This document shows, in pieces, positions 18,429-27,648 of a stretch of 64,000 nt of DNA (position 1 is the stretch's first letter; the number at the start of each line of letters is the position of its first letter). Both the position numbers and the translations under genes were made by a program. This DNA comes from Burkholderiaceae bacterium (GTDB lineage: Bacteria > Pseudomonadota > Gammaproteobacteria > Burkholderiales > Burkholderiaceae_B), in contig JAMNXR010000001.1 in the NCBI GenBank assembly GCA_023653055.1, positions 186,001 through 250,000 of the forward strand. The letters are read 5' to 3'. The notes beneath the pieces are model-generated. The model did not search any database. It was not told where the DNA came from and was given only the letters and a program-made list of their open reading frames with translations.

Positions 18429-19607
18429 ATGCAGCTTCAAGGTATTAGAGTCGTAGACCTTACGCGGATTTTGTCCGGTCCGTTTTGTACGATGTTTCTG
18501 GCCGACATGGGTGCTGAGGTCATCAAGATCGAGGACCCTAAGGGGGGGGATCCGGTGCGTCAGCAGGGCGAGGCCCCCAATGGCTACTCCTATTATTTTG
18601 CCTCCTTTAATCGCAATAAACGTTCGATTACGCTGGATTTGCGCACCTCAGAGGGCAAAGAGATTTTGCGTGCGTTGCTCAAGACCGCGGATGTAGTGGT
18701 CAACAATTATCGTCCGGGCATTATGGACAAGATGGGTTTTGGGCGTGAGGCGCTGTCACAGATTAAGCCTGATCTAGTCAGTTGCAATGTCACAGGCTTT
18801 GGCCTGGATGGTCCGTATGCGGATCGGCCTTCTTTTGATTTTGTCGCGCAAGCCATGAGTGGCTTTATGAGTGTGAATGGTGCGGCCAATGCGCCGCCGA
18901 TGCGCGCTGCCCCTCCAATCTCGGATTTGATTGCGGGCTCCTATGCGGCGATGGGTATTTTGGCGGCCTTGGTCAGGCGTGCGCGCACGGGCCAGGGTGA
19001 GGAGGTCACGACCTCGCTGACCGATGGTTTGACCAGCATGTTGGCGTTTTTGGCGACCAATTATTTTGCAACTGGGAAATTGCCTCTGCGCACAGGTAAT
19101 GATCATGCGCTGGCCTCACCGTATGGCTTGTTTGAAGCCTCGGACGGACAGGTTGCGATCGCACCCAGTAACGACACGTTTTATTTCAAACTCTTGGCCG
19201 CGCTTGATCTGGAGCATTTGCGAGAGCACCCTGAATTTGCGAACAATGCCTTACGCTTTGCCAATCGTGAGGCGATCAATGCGGCGTTGAACGAAAAGGT
19301 CAGACAAAAACCGATCGCGCACTGGATTGAAAAGCTTAATGATGCGGGTATCCCGTGCGGGCGTGTGCTCAATATCGGTGAGGTGTTTGACGATCCACAG
19401 ACGCAACACCAGCAAATGCGCTTGACGATTGAGCATCCGCAACACGGTCGGCTGGATGTGTTGGGATTTCCGATCAAGTTTTCTGATGAGCCTTGCCAGA
19501 TCCATCGTCCACCTCCGGATTTGGGCGTGGATAATGAAGCGGTACTCGGTCAGCTCGGGTTCAATTTAGAGGCGATTGCCTCTCTTAAAAGCCGCGGGAT
19601 TGTGTAA
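18429..19607 (+). CDS. CaiB/BaiF family CoA transferase
   Basis: Full-length class III CoA transferase of 392 residues. The N-terminus MQLQGIRVVDLTRILSGPF is standard, NYRPGIMDKMG carries the conserved Arg, and the catalytic Asp lies in the usual region (DLIAGSYAAMG near residue 172). It starts 23 bases after lipA and is followed by an HMG-CoA-lyase family gene; this CoA transferase plus lyase pairing suggests activation of a dicarboxylic or branched hydroxy acid to its CoA ester and then C-C cleavage. The actual acid is not known. Confidence 0.92.
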   Translation: MQLQGIRVVDLTRILSGPFCTMFLADMGAEVIKIEDPKGGDPVRQQGEAPNGYSYYFASFNRNKRSITLDLRTSEGKEILRALLKTADVVVNNYRPGIMDKMGFGREALSQIKPDLVSCNVTGFGLDGPYADRPSFDFVAQAMSGFMSVNGAANAPPMRAAPPISDLIAGSYAAMGILAALVRRARTGQGEEVTTSLTDGLTSMLAFLATNYFATGKLPLRTGNDHALASPYGLFEASDGQVAIAPSNDTFYFKLLAALDLEHLREHPEFANNALRFANREAINAALNEKVRQKPIAHWIEKLNDAGIPCGRVLNIGEVFDDPQTQHQQMRLTIEHPQHGRLDVLGFPIKFSDEPCQIHRPPPDLGVDNEAVLGQLGFNLEAIASLKSRGIV

Positions 19608-19646
19608 TATTCAATTCATTATTCGACTCTTTTTTCGAGACTCACT

Positions 19647-20591
19647 ATGTCAACGCAATCCAAAAATTTTGTGACTGTCACCGAAGTCGGGACCCGTGAT
19701 GGTTTTCAGGCTGAGCCAGAGTTCATCGCAACAGCCAACAAGGTCGCGACGATCAACGGACTCATCGATGCTGGGGTGCGTAGCATTGAGGCAACGTCGT
19801 TTGTTTCACCTCGCGCGCTTCCCCAACTAGCCGATGCAGCCGAGGTGTTGGCCCAAGTACATCGCAATCCAAACGTGCGTCTCGCCGTGTTGGTGCCGAA
19901 TGCGCGTGGCGCCGAGCGTGCCGCAGCCGCCAAGGCCGACATGATGGTGGGCTTTATTTCCGCAAGCGAAAGCCATTGCAAGACGAATCTGAATAAGTCC
20001 ATCGATCAGGCGATTGCGGACTTTGCCGAGGTGGTGCCGATTGCCCGTCAGTGGGATATCCAATTGCGTGGTGCAGTGGCGACGGCGTTCGGTTGCCCGT
20101 TTGAGGGTGAGGTGTCACTCGACAATATCTTAAAGATTGTCGGTTCCTACGATGCACACGGTATCCGTAATATTACGTTCGGCGACACCACTGGTATGGC
20201 CACGCCGCCTGTGGTGACACGCGTGGTCGATGCTGTGCGCAATAAATATCCAGACATGGAAATCGCTCTGCATTTCCACAACACACGTGGCGTCGGTCTG
20301 GCTAACGTGATGAATGGCTTGCAACTCGGCGTGCGTGAGTTTGAGTCATCGATTGCTGGCTTGGGCGGCTGTCCGTTTGCACCAGGTGCGACGGGCAATA
20401 TTTGCACCGAAGACTTGGTCTATCTGCTCGAAGAGTGTGGTTACGAGACTGGGATTGATTTAGAAAAACTCATTGGCGTGGCCAAGCAAGTGGAGCAGAT
20501 GATGGGTCGTCAGTTGCCCGGCCAAATGATGAAGGCCGGGCCCAGGCTCAAACTGATGTCGCTCGACTCTGTGCGTCGCGCGGTAGGTTAA
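19647..20591 (+). CDS. Hydroxymethylglutaryl-CoA lyase family protein
   Basis: DRE-TIM metallolyase of 314 residues. The N-terminal active-site motif EVGTRDGFQAE is at residues 12-22 (E..T/L RDG), metal-binding HFHNTRG is near 210, and the mobile loop Cys is in GLGGCPFAPGATGN near 245. Members cleave HMG-CoA to acetoacetate and acetyl-CoA, but many bacterial paralogues act on other 3-hydroxy-3-methylacyl-CoA substrates. The pairing with the CoA transferase upstream suggests a catabolic role. It ends 4 bases from the end of the convergent aldehyde dehydrogenase gene. Confidence 0.9.
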   Translation: MSTQSKNFVTVTEVGTRDGFQAEPEFIATANKVATINGLIDAGVRSIEATSFVSPRALPQLADAAEVLAQVHRNPNVRLAVLVPNARGAERAAAAKADMMVGFISASESHCKTNLNKSIDQAIADFAEVVPIARQWDIQLRGAVATAFGCPFEGEVSLDNILKIVGSYDAHGIRNITFGDTTGMATPPVVTRVVDAVRNKYPDMEIALHFHNTRGVGLANVMNGLQLGVREFESSIAGLGGCPFAPGATGNICTEDLVYLLEECGYETGIDLEKLIGVAKQVEQMMGRQLPGQMMKAGPRLKLMSLDSVRRAVG

Positions 20592-20595
20592 AACC

Positions 20596-22077
20596 TTAGT
20601 ACTTGCGAATAAAGGGATCGGGCATGTCGAGGTCACTCGACATCCAGACACTCTTGGTCTCAAGGTATTCCTTGACAGCCTCGATGCCGCCTTCGCGACC
20701 GATGCCGCTATCTTTGTAGCCACCAAATGGCGTCGTGTAGCTGGTCGAACGGTAGTTGTTGACCCAGACGGTACCGGCTTTGACGCGCTCTGACATCATC
20801 AGTGCACGATGCAAACTCTTGGTCCAGATGCCCGCAGCCAATCCAAAGCGAATGTCGTTGGCGATGCGGACGGCATCTTCTTCGTCTTTGAATTTAATCA
20901 CTGACAGCACCGGTCCAAAGACCTCTTCTTGTGCAATGCGCATGTCATTGGTGACATCCACAAAAATCGTGGGCTCGACGAATTGACCGCAACCGTACTC
21001 AGGACCTTTGGGCGCATTGCCTCCAAACACGCAGCGTGCACCCTCGGCTTTGGCGATGTTGATATAGCTCACCACCTTGTCGTACTGGGGCTTGGTCGCG
21101 ACTGGACCCATCTGGATATCGGTGCGTGCGGGATCGCCGAGTTTTGCTTTGCTGGCGATCGCGATCAGGCGCTCGATCATTTCGTCATGGATGTTTTCCT
21201 GCAGCAGCAGACGTGAGCCAGCCATACAGGTTTGACCGCCGGCGGAGAAAATACCCGTGATGATGCCGTTGGCGGCGCGCGTCAGATCGGCATCGTCAAA
21301 CACGATGTTGGGAGACTTGCCGCCGAGCTCAAGTGAGACACGTTTGAAATGCTGAGCCGCCAACATGTTGACCTTGCGGCCGCCTTCGTCGCCACCCGTA
21401 AAGGCGATACGGGCGACGTCTGGGTGAACCACGAGTGGCTCGCCCACTTCGTGACCAAAACCAGTGATGACGTTGAACACGCCGGGAGGAAAGCCAGCTT
21501 CACGGAACAGCTCTGCCAGCACAAACAGAGAGACGGACGTATGCTCGGAGGGCTTGGCGACAATGGTGTTGCCGGCGCATAGCGCGGGGCCGAGTTTCCA
21601 CGCGGTTAGTAGTAAGGAGGAGTTCCAAGGAGTGATAGTACCGACCACGCCGATCGGTTCATAGCGGATGTAGTTAAACACCTTGGGTTTGTCCATGGGC
21701 ACAACAGCGCCTTGGATCTTGTCGCACAGTCCACCGTAGTAGTAAAAGTACTTGGCAACGTAGCGAACCTGGCCGCCGACTTCGCTGCGCAGTTTGCCGT
21801 TATCGCGACTTTCGGCTTCGATGAGTGCATCGGCATGCTTTTCAATCAAGGCACCGAGTTTAAACATCAGCATGCCGCGATCACTGGCGGACATTTTGCC
21901 CCAGGGACCTGACATGGCGTCCGAGGCGGCTTTAACGGCACGATCGACATCGGCTTTTCCCGCACGAGGAATCAGCGCCCAGGCTTCGCCTGAAAAGGGA
22001 TCCAATGACTCAAACCATTGACCGGTCAGTGGGTCGACCCATTCGTTATTGATGAACAATTGATGTTTTTGCTGCAT
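20596..22077 (-). CDS. NAD(P)-dependent aldehyde dehydrogenase
   Basis: ALDH-superfamily enzyme of 493 residues oxidising an aldehyde to the acid. PWNSSLLLTAWKLGPALCAGN (near 150-170), the catalytic Glu in LELGGKSPN (near 250) and the catalytic Cys in GGQTCMAGSRL (near 285) are present. The coenzyme loop reads FTGGDEGGR where most relatives have FTGSTEVGR, an unusual variant. The substrate is not obvious. In principle it could oxidise the 2-oxoglutarate semialdehyde made by the sugar-acid operon at 25.5-28.6 kb, but it lies outside that operon and lacks the shared promoter. Confidence 0.92.
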   Translation of the reverse strand: MQQKHQLFINNEWVDPLTGQWFESLDPFSGEAWALIPRAGKADVDRAVKAASDAMSGPWGKMSASDRGMLMFKLGALIEKHADALIEAESRDNGKLRSEVGGQVRYVAKYFYYYGGLCDKIQGAVVPMDKPKVFNYIRYEPIGVVGTITPWNSSLLLTAWKLGPALCAGNTIVAKPSEHTSVSLFVLAELFREAGFPPGVFNVITGFGHEVGEPLVVHPDVARIAFTGGDEGGRKVNMLAAQHFKRVSLELGGKSPNIVFDDADLTRAANGIITGIFSAGGQTCMAGSRLLLQENIHDEMIERLIAIASKAKLGDPARTDIQMGPVATKPQYDKVVSYINIAKAEGARCVFGGNAPKGPEYGCGQFVEPTIFVDVTNDMRIAQEEVFGPVLSVIKFKDEEDAVRIANDIRFGLAAGIWTKSLHRALMMSERVKAGTVWVNNYRSTSYTTPFGGYKDSGIGREGGIEAVKEYLETKSVWMSSDLDMPDPFIRKY

Positions 22078-22233
22078 GTCTGTCTCTCTGACATAGGTTT
22101 TTAGGCAGGCGTCAGTATAGGCAAAGTTTTTCTATTTTTTCAGTGAGCCTGATGCTGGGTGGGGATTCGGGGCTGGATGCTTTAAAGTATGGATTGTTGA
22201 TCTAATTCGATTTGATTTGAAAAGAGGTGAGTG

Positions 22234-22812
22234 ATGTCGTTTTGCACCGCGTGTGGCACTAAAAACCCAGCAGATGCTCGCTTCTGTCGTGCCTGTGGGC
22301 ACGCAATGGAGGTACCGAGTGACACGTTGTCGGTTACACCGAGCACGCCTGTCGCCTCTCCGCCACCAGAAGCACCTAAGGTCACCGCGCCTCCGATCCC
22401 AGATGCCGCACCCGTCAAGCTCAAGGCTTTTGACAATCCAGCTGAGCTCTGGAAAATGTATTTTTACGTCTCTTTTTTCAATATCGGGGCGTATTTTCTG
22501 ACAAATTCAGCGGTAGAGTTTCTGGAGGACAGCGGTGGCTTTCTCAGTATTCCGATGGGCTTATTTGTGCTGTTTATATCAGCGTTCATGGGGTTCGCGT
22601 ATTGGTTGATTAAAAAGCAAGCCGTGGATAAGGGTCGGACACTTTGGCTCCTACCCTTGATTGCGTGGCAAGTGTATGCCTATCTTGACGGGCTCTCAGG
22701 TTTTGATCCCGGCGTTGCCGAGTCAAGCTTTGATTACTACGATGCGTATCTCTCAGGGATCCCGGAGACGATTATTTTGATCAGACTGTTTCTTGCGCTG
22801 CGTGAACGCTAA
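22234..22812 (+). CDS. Zinc-ribbon membrane protein
   Basis: Protein of 192 residues. The N-terminal zinc ribbon has four cysteines (CTACGTK at 4-7 and CRACGH about 12 residues later), then a Pro/Thr/Ser-rich linker (residues 25-65), then about three hydrophobic helices in residues 85-185. ATG 22234 has GAGGTG close upstream. No enzymatic motif is visible. Proteins with a DZR ribbon followed by membrane helices are common and mostly uncharacterised. The stop overlaps the convergent lysE-type gene by 4 bases. Confidence 0.75.
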   Translation: MSFCTACGTKNPADARFCRACGHAMEVPSDTLSVTPSTPVASPPPEAPKVTAPPIPDAAPVKLKAFDNPAELWKMYFYVSFFNIGAYFLTNSAVEFLEDSGGFLSIPMGLFVLFISAFMGFAYWLIKKQAVDKGRTLWLLPLIAWQVYAYLDGLSGFDPGVAESSFDYYDAYLSGIPETIILIRLFLALRER

Positions 22813-23411
22813 GTTAACAATACCGGCACCATCGATAGAATCAGTAATAGTGCCATGACTCTATTAAAAATCTGTCGCTGTTGCGGCTTGGAGAGTACGC
22901 GTTCGAGTCGGGTGCCCAGTAAGACCCACAAACTTAGGCAAGGCAAGTTGATCGCGGTAAACATCAAACAGGTCGCAAAAATAAATGTATTGGACGCATC
23001 GATCGGCATGTAATTACTAAAGTAGGTAATCGCCATCAGTAGCGCTTTTGGGTTGACCCATTGAAACAGGGCGGCGCCAATAAATCCTAGCGGCTGGCCT
23101 TTTGTTTCACCACGCTTTAGCGGTGTCTGATTAAAGGCGATTCGCCAAGCCAGATAAAGCAAGTAGCAAAACCCCACTACTTTCATGATCTGATAGCCAA
23201 TCGGAAAGACTCGAAAAAGTTGGTCAAGACCGGCACCAATCGCGAGTAGCATCACCAGGTGTCCCGACGAAATCCCCAGCATGTGTGGAATCGTACGTGG
23301 AAAGCCGAAATTGACGCCCGAGCTGAGCAACATCATGTTGTTTGGGCCGGGTGTGATGGAGGAGGCGAAGGCAAACATCGCCATCGCCATCACTATTTGC
23401 CAATCAATCAT
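22809..23411 (-). CDS. LysE/RhtB family amino-acid exporter
   Basis: Inner-membrane exporter of 200 residues with six predicted helices. The N-terminal SITPGPNNMMLLSSG (near residue 18) is the family motif; the WVNPKALLMAITYF segment is near 115. It overlaps the upstream pdxA-like gene by 4 bases (ATGA), so it is in that operon and under the same LysR-type promoter. That suggests export of a product or analogue tied to the pathway; the substrate is unknown. Confidence 0.88.
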   Translation of the reverse strand: MIDWQIVMAMAMFAFASSITPGPNNMMLLSSGVNFGFPRTIPHMLGISSGHLVMLLAIGAGLDQLFRVFPIGYQIMKVVGFCYLLYLAWRIAFNQTPLKRGETKGQPLGFIGAALFQWVNPKALLMAITYFSNYMPIDASNTFIFATCLMFTAINLPCLSLWVLLGTRLERVLSKPQQRQIFNRVMALLLILSMVPVLLT

Positions 23412-24433
23412 TGGCGCCAGGCTTTACCCATGCGCGCCGCAATCTGAAAGGCTTGCCAGGTTGCTTCAACGCTGGCCTGACCTTTGCCAGCGATATCGTA
23501 GGCGGTACCGTGTGCGGGTGTGGTGATCGGGATTGGCAGACCACCTTGAACGGTAACGCCTCTTGAAAAGCCGAGTAGCTTGATCGCGATTTGTCCTTGG
23601 TCGTGATACATGGTGACGATCGCCTGATACTCGCCCGCCTGGGCTTTTAAGAAAATCGTATCCGCCGGGAAGGGGCCGTGGAAGGGCGTGTCGGTTGGCC
23701 AGTGTTTCGCCTGAAGTGAGGCGACCGCAGGCGCGATGATGTCTATTTCTTCGCGACCGCAAGAGCCGCCATCTCCGCCATGTGGATTGAATGCTGCAAT
23801 CGCGATCTTGGGTGTTTCAAAGCCGCTCGCAAGCAGTGCCTTGTAGATGAGCTCCGAAGCTTGCTCGATGCGCTCTTTGCTCAGGTACTGGGCGACATCC
23901 TTGAGAGGGACATGTGAGGAGATGCGTGAGGTCCAAAGATTGCCGAGCGTATTGAACTCACAGAAATAACCCGTCACACCTAAGTGTTCGGCAAAGTGAT
24001 GCAGTTCGTCTTCGTGCTGCATGCCACCCATTTTCATGGCTTGCTTATTTAGGGGTGCAAAGCAGATCGCATCGACATGTCCTGCCAGGGTGGCGTCCAT
24101 GCAGGCATCCAATATTTTTAAAACAGACCGACCGTTTAACGCGCTCACCTGACTAACGGTGACGTCCTGTGGATCAATCGACTGAAGCGTTAAAAAGGCG
24201 GGTAAATGTTGCTCGGGACGATGGCGGACGTTCTCAAAAGAATCGACCTTCGTAGTAGGCACGGTGACATTTGCAATTTTTTGGCCCTGCTCCCATAGCC
24301 AGCGGTCACCGGCAATCACGACATTCGCTGATGCGCAGACAGGATGCTGCGCAAGCAAGCGAGCGATCAGTTCGGGACCGATGCCAGAAGGATCGCCGAG
24401 CGTCAGGACGACAACGGGAAGGTCGTTTTGCAT
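23408..24433 (-). CDS. PdxA-family dehydrogenase (PdxA2-like paralogue)
   Basis: NAD-dependent metal enzyme of 341 residues in the 4-hydroxythreonine-4-phosphate dehydrogenase family. TLGDPSGIGPELIAR at 11-25, metal-binding His residues in LHHFAEHLG, SSHVPL and MYHDQGQ, and NPHGGDGG near 245. APLNKQAMKMGG in place of the APVHK seen in true PdxA points to the PdxA2 branch, whose known members act in acid-sugar catabolism (for example D-threonate or D-erythronate phosphate). No DUF1537 kinase is near. It is the first gene of an operon with the LysE exporter and is divergent from the LysR gene; its promoter shares an operator with the bug operon. Confidence 0.85.
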   Translation of the reverse strand: MQNDLPVVVLTLGDPSGIGPELIARLLAQHPVCASANVVIAGDRWLWEQGQKIANVTVPTTKVDSFENVRHRPEQHLPAFLTLQSIDPQDVTVSQVSALNGRSVLKILDACMDATLAGHVDAICFAPLNKQAMKMGGMQHEDELHHFAEHLGVTGYFCEFNTLGNLWTSRISSHVPLKDVAQYLSKERIEQASELIYKALLASGFETPKIAIAAFNPHGGDGGSCGREEIDIIAPAVASLQAKHWPTDTPFHGPFPADTIFLKAQAGEYQAIVTMYHDQGQIAIKLLGFSRGVTVQGGLPIPITTPAHGTAYDIAGKGQASVEATWQAFQIAARMGKAWRQ

Positions 24434-24460
24434 GTGTATCTCTTTTGCTTGGATCCACCT

Positions 24461-24525
24461 ATTCTAGGTAATAAATCAATTCCAGTAAAATGAAACTTGA
24501 TCATTGATTGATATCTAAAAGTTAT
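24461..24525 (-). promoter_or_regulatory. pdxA promoter with LysR-type operator (copy A)
   Basis: Read on the minus strand: dyad at 24511-24525 (ATATC-taaaa-GTTAT on the plus strand, a T-N11-A site), -35 TTACTG at 24483-24488, a 16-base spacer and -10 TAGAAT at 24461-24466. The implied start is near 24454, so the dyad centre is near -64, the standard LysR recognition-site position. Positions 24485-24525 match 28674-28714 at 34 of 41 bases without a gap. The dyad also lies 23-37 bases before the LysR start, allowing autoregulation. Confidence 0.75.
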
Positions 24526-24547
24526 CATTAAAAATGAATGTCCTCTT

Positions 24548-25483
24548 ATGACAAACTACTCCCATACCTTATTAAATCGACTGCGAATGCGACAGGTATC
24601 GCTCTTGTTGAGCATTCAAGAGCACCGGACATTACGTGCGGCCGCCCACGTGATGGGGATGACTCAGCCCGCCGCCACCAAAATGTTGCATGAGCTTGAG
24701 GATGCGTTAGGCACAAAGATTTTTGACCGTACGGGTAGAACTCTGACCTTGAATCTCGCAGGCAAGACTGTTCTTGGCTTCTTTCAGGGTTTGCGCGGGA
24801 GTCTAGAGTCTCTGGCGCGCGAACTCGACGCTATGCACACGGGTATTCATGGATCGCTATCGATCGGTAGCATTATGGCGGCTTCGCCTGCGATCTTGAC
24901 GGATGCCTTGATTGCCATGCGTCGATCCTACCCGATGTTATCGATCAATATTTCAACGGGGACGAGCGATGTGTTGATTGAGGCGCTCAACCAAGGCGAT
25001 TTAGATTTAGTGATTGGCCGTATCGTCAGTGTCAAAAATGAGGATTACGCGTTTCGACCTATTGCCAATGAAGTGTTATCTGTCGTGGGGGCCGCCAATC
25101 ATCCACTGGCTGGAAAGTCCAGGGTCACGCTAGAGAGCCTACACAAGTACCCCTGGATTCTCCAAGGGCCTGGCAGTCCAATGCGTGCAGTGATCGAGCG
25201 TGAGTTTCGTGATCAGCACTTGGCTTTGCCGACTAATTTGATCGAGACGTCCTCCATCCTGACGACCGCAGATATCGTGACGCGGACAGATATGATTGCT
25301 GTCATTCCTGAGTCTGTCGCGGCGATTTTTGCCGATAGCGGTCGCATCAAGGTGCTGCGCTATCGGATCAAGAACACGCTCGATCCTTATGGCAGCTTAA
25401 TTAAGCGGGATCGGCCAAGTTCGCCAGCAACACAAGCGTTTTTAACGATGCTACATCCTCAGGACTCAGTGCTTGAAGCGTGA
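24548..25483 (+). CDS. LysR-family transcriptional regulator
   Basis: Regulator of 311 residues. N-terminal winged helix: LRAAAHVMGMTQPAATKMLHEL near 30-50 followed by FDRTGRTLTLN; the C-terminal periplasmic-binding-like effector domain runs from about residue 95 (GSLSIGSIMAA) to the end. It is divergent from the pdxA-like operon and convergent with the kdaD-rhmD-bug operon. The two operons share a promoter/operator block, so this protein is the best candidate to control both. In Burkholderiales, LysR genes beside Bug receptors often sense an organic or sugar acid. Confidence 0.9.
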   Translation: MTNYSHTLLNRLRMRQVSLLLSIQEHRTLRAAAHVMGMTQPAATKMLHELEDALGTKIFDRTGRTLTLNLAGKTVLGFFQGLRGSLESLARELDAMHTGIHGSLSIGSIMAASPAILTDALIAMRRSYPMLSINISTGTSDVLIEALNQGDLDLVIGRIVSVKNEDYAFRPIANEVLSVVGAANHPLAGKSRVTLESLHKYPWILQGPGSPMRAVIEREFRDQHLALPTNLIETSSILTTADIVTRTDMIAVIPESVAAIFADSGRIKVLRYRIKNTLDPYGSLIKRDRPSSPATQAFLTMLHPQDSVLEA

Positions 25484-25518
25484 CAAAAGCTGAGTCTTGC
25501 AGCTGGACCCGCCGTGGC

Positions 25519-26442
25519 TTATTTGCCCCAGCGAAAGACCATGGGGTCGAGTCGTTTTGCCGTTTCAATCAAGCCATTGCGGACCACAGGATGCATGGCA
25601 GGGAAGGGGTGACGCGAAACCTCGGCGTCGATGATGCCACCCGCTTTCATGAGTGCTTTGGCTGACAAAATGCCGCCTTGGCGATTTTCGTAATTGATCA
25701 AGGGCAACCAGCGTGTGTACGCATCGATCGCTTGCTCACGCTTGCCAGCAAACCAGGGATCCATGATTTGACGGATACCATCTGGGTAGCCCCCACCTGT
25801 CATGGCGCCTGTGCAACCTGCTTCGAGATCGGGCAGCAGTGTGATGGCTTCTTCACCATCCCACGGCCCTTCGATTGCCGCACCACCGAGTTTGATGAGC
25901 TCACGCAACTTACTGGCTGCACCGGCAGTCTCAATTTTGAAATAAGAAACATTAGCGATTTCGGTCGCCATCTTTGCTAAGAACGCGGCGGGCAGGGTCG
26001 TGCCGCTGACAGGCGCATCTTGAATCATGATGGGGATGTCAATTGCATCAGAAACCTTTGCAAAAAATTCGTAAATGTTTTGCTCTGGTACGCGAATTGT
26101 TGCGCCGTGGTACGGCGGCATTACCATCACCATTGAAGCACCCAGATCTTGCGCGCGTTTGCTGCGTTGTGCACAAATCAGTGAGCCGTAGTGTGTCGTC
26201 GTGACGATGACAGGTACGCGCCCTGCGACGTGCTCAAGAATCTCTCGGGTCAGGAGGTCACGCTCATCATCAGAGATAGAAAACTGTTCGGAGAAGTTTG
26301 CCAGGATGCACAAACCTTGGGAGCCCGCATCAATCATGAAATCGACACAGCGCTTTTGACTGGGTAGATCCAGTTCGCCAGACGCTTTGAAGATCGTCGG
26401 AACAACGGGAAATACGCCTTGATATCTAGGGTGTGCCGCCAT
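25519..26442 (-). CDS. 2-keto-3-deoxy-L-pentonate dehydratase-like DHDPS-family enzyme
   Basis: TIM-barrel class I lyase of 307 residues (DapA superfamily). GVFPVVPTIF at 9-18, GLCILANFSEQF near 43-54 and the Schiff-base Lys in YFKIETAGAASKL near 170 are very close, from memory, to Azospirillum L-2-keto-3-deoxyarabonate dehydratase, which makes 2-oxoglutarate semialdehyde. PWDGEEAITLL and TGAMTGGGYPDG also fit that enzyme. The gene begins 3 bases after the rhamnonate dehydratase-like gene and ends the bug operon. Aldolase activity on a related 2-keto-3-deoxy acid is the alternative. Confidence 0.82.
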   Translation of the reverse strand: MAAHPRYQGVFPVVPTIFKASGELDLPSQKRCVDFMIDAGSQGLCILANFSEQFSISDDERDLLTREILEHVAGRVPVIVTTTHYGSLICAQRSKRAQDLGASMVMVMPPYHGATIRVPEQNIYEFFAKVSDAIDIPIMIQDAPVSGTTLPAAFLAKMATEIANVSYFKIETAGAASKLRELIKLGGAAIEGPWDGEEAITLLPDLEAGCTGAMTGGGYPDGIRQIMDPWFAGKREQAIDAYTRWLPLINYENRQGGILSAKALMKAGGIIDAEVSRHPFPAMHPVVRNGLIETAKRLDPMVFRWGK

Positions 26443-26445
26443 GAT

Positions 26446-27618
26446 TTACTCGATGATGTTGAAGTCTTTGAGAAACTCGGTCTTCAGTGTGAGTCCGAGC
26501 CCAGGAATGTTGTCGTCAAGCTGGATAAAACCATCTTTGGCAACAGGTTCACCATCAAAGATGTAATAGAACAGTTCGTTACCGACTTCGACGTCGAACA
26601 TTGGAAAGTACTCACTCATTGGCGAGGCGAGTGTGCTCATCGTCAGATGATAGTTATGCATCTGACCGGCATGAGGAATCACCGGAACGCTATAAGCTTC
26701 GCAGAGCGCATTGATTTTATGTGCAGCAGTAATACCACCGACGCGGTTCGTGTCGTATTGCACAACAGAGACAGCTTTGCGATCGAGTAGTTGCTTGAAG
26801 CCGTAGAGAGAAAACTCATGTTCTCCCCCTGAAATCGGGATGCTGGTCAGTTGATTGAGCTCAGCGTAGCCATCGATATCATCAGCGATGACCGGTTCTT
26901 CTAGCCAACGTGGCGCATATTTTTCCAGCTTGGGCAGCATGCGTTTTGCGTATTCCAGGTTCCAGCCCATGTAACACTCAAGCATGAGGTCCGTATCGTC
27001 ACCGATGACTTCGCGGACAGCGGCAACGGATTTGAGGTTTTCGACTACACCTAGTTGCAGGTGTGCAGGACCGTAGCCAAAGCGCATTTTGAAGGCTTTG
27101 AATCCTTGGTCAAGAAAGGTTTGCGCTTCCTTTTGCATTTCATTTAAGTCGGTGCGGTAGAGCTTGGAGTAGTAGCAGGGGATTTTTTCTTTGGTGCGAC
27201 CGCCGAGCAATTTAAAGACCGGCTTATTGACGCTTTTGCCAAGGATGTCCCAGATAGCGAGGTCGATGGCAGAGATCGCCGCCATGGTGACGCCTTTGCG
27301 ACCCCAGGCATGTGTACCGCGATACATTTTTTGCCATAGGTATTCATAATCCCAAGGGTCTTCGCCAATCACCATGGCCGCGAGATATTCATCGATGATG
27401 GCTTTGGCAATCTTGGGCGCGAGTGCGACGTTACCGAGACCGACAATTCCGTTGTCGGTCTCGATTTCGACCACCGTCCACGAATGGAAACGGAAGGTAC
27501 TCATGGTTTCATTTTTTGAGTACACCAAGTCCATGGCGTTTGAGCAAAAGTTACCCTGAGGTGGGACGGTTTTTCCCTTCCATTCAAACACGCGGGCGCG
27601 GACGGCTTTGATCTTCAT
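26446..27618 (-). CDS. rhmD: L-rhamnonate dehydratase-like enolase-superfamily enzyme
   Basis: Mg-dependent sugar-acid dehydratase of 390 residues, mandelate racemase subgroup. Motifs shared with the RhmD family: [12 protein letters not shown] near 85, [12 protein letters not shown], acidic metal-ligand candidates in LECYMGW, WLEEPV and SGGEHEF, and the catalytic His region [10 protein letters not shown] near 320. RhmD-type enzymes accept L-rhamnonate and also L-mannonate, L-lyxonate and D-gulonate. Together with a keto-deoxy-pentonate dehydratase next door, L-lyxonate is an attractive substrate, but that is inference. AGGAAGTG precedes the ATG. It lies between bug and the kdaD-like gene. Confidence 0.85.
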   Translation of the reverse strand: MKIKAVRARVFEWKGKTVPPQGNFCSNAMDLVYSKNETMSTFRFHSWTVVEIETDNGIVGLGNVALAPKIAKAIIDEYLAAMVIGEDPWDYEYLWQKMYRGTHAWGRKGVTMAAISAIDLAIWDILGKSVNKPVFKLLGGRTKEKIPCYYSKLYRTDLNEMQKEAQTFLDQGFKAFKMRFGYGPAHLQLGVVENLKSVAAVREVIGDDTDLMLECYMGWNLEYAKRMLPKLEKYAPRWLEEPVIADDIDGYAELNQLTSIPISGGEHEFSLYGFKQLLDRKAVSVVQYDTNRVGGITAAHKINALCEAYSVPVIPHAGQMHNYHLTMSTLASPMSEYFPMFDVEVGNELFYYIFDGEPVAKDGFIQLDDNIPGLGLTLKTEFLKDFNIIE

Positions 27619-27648
27619 AAATACACTTCCTGTGCAGCTTTTTAAAAA

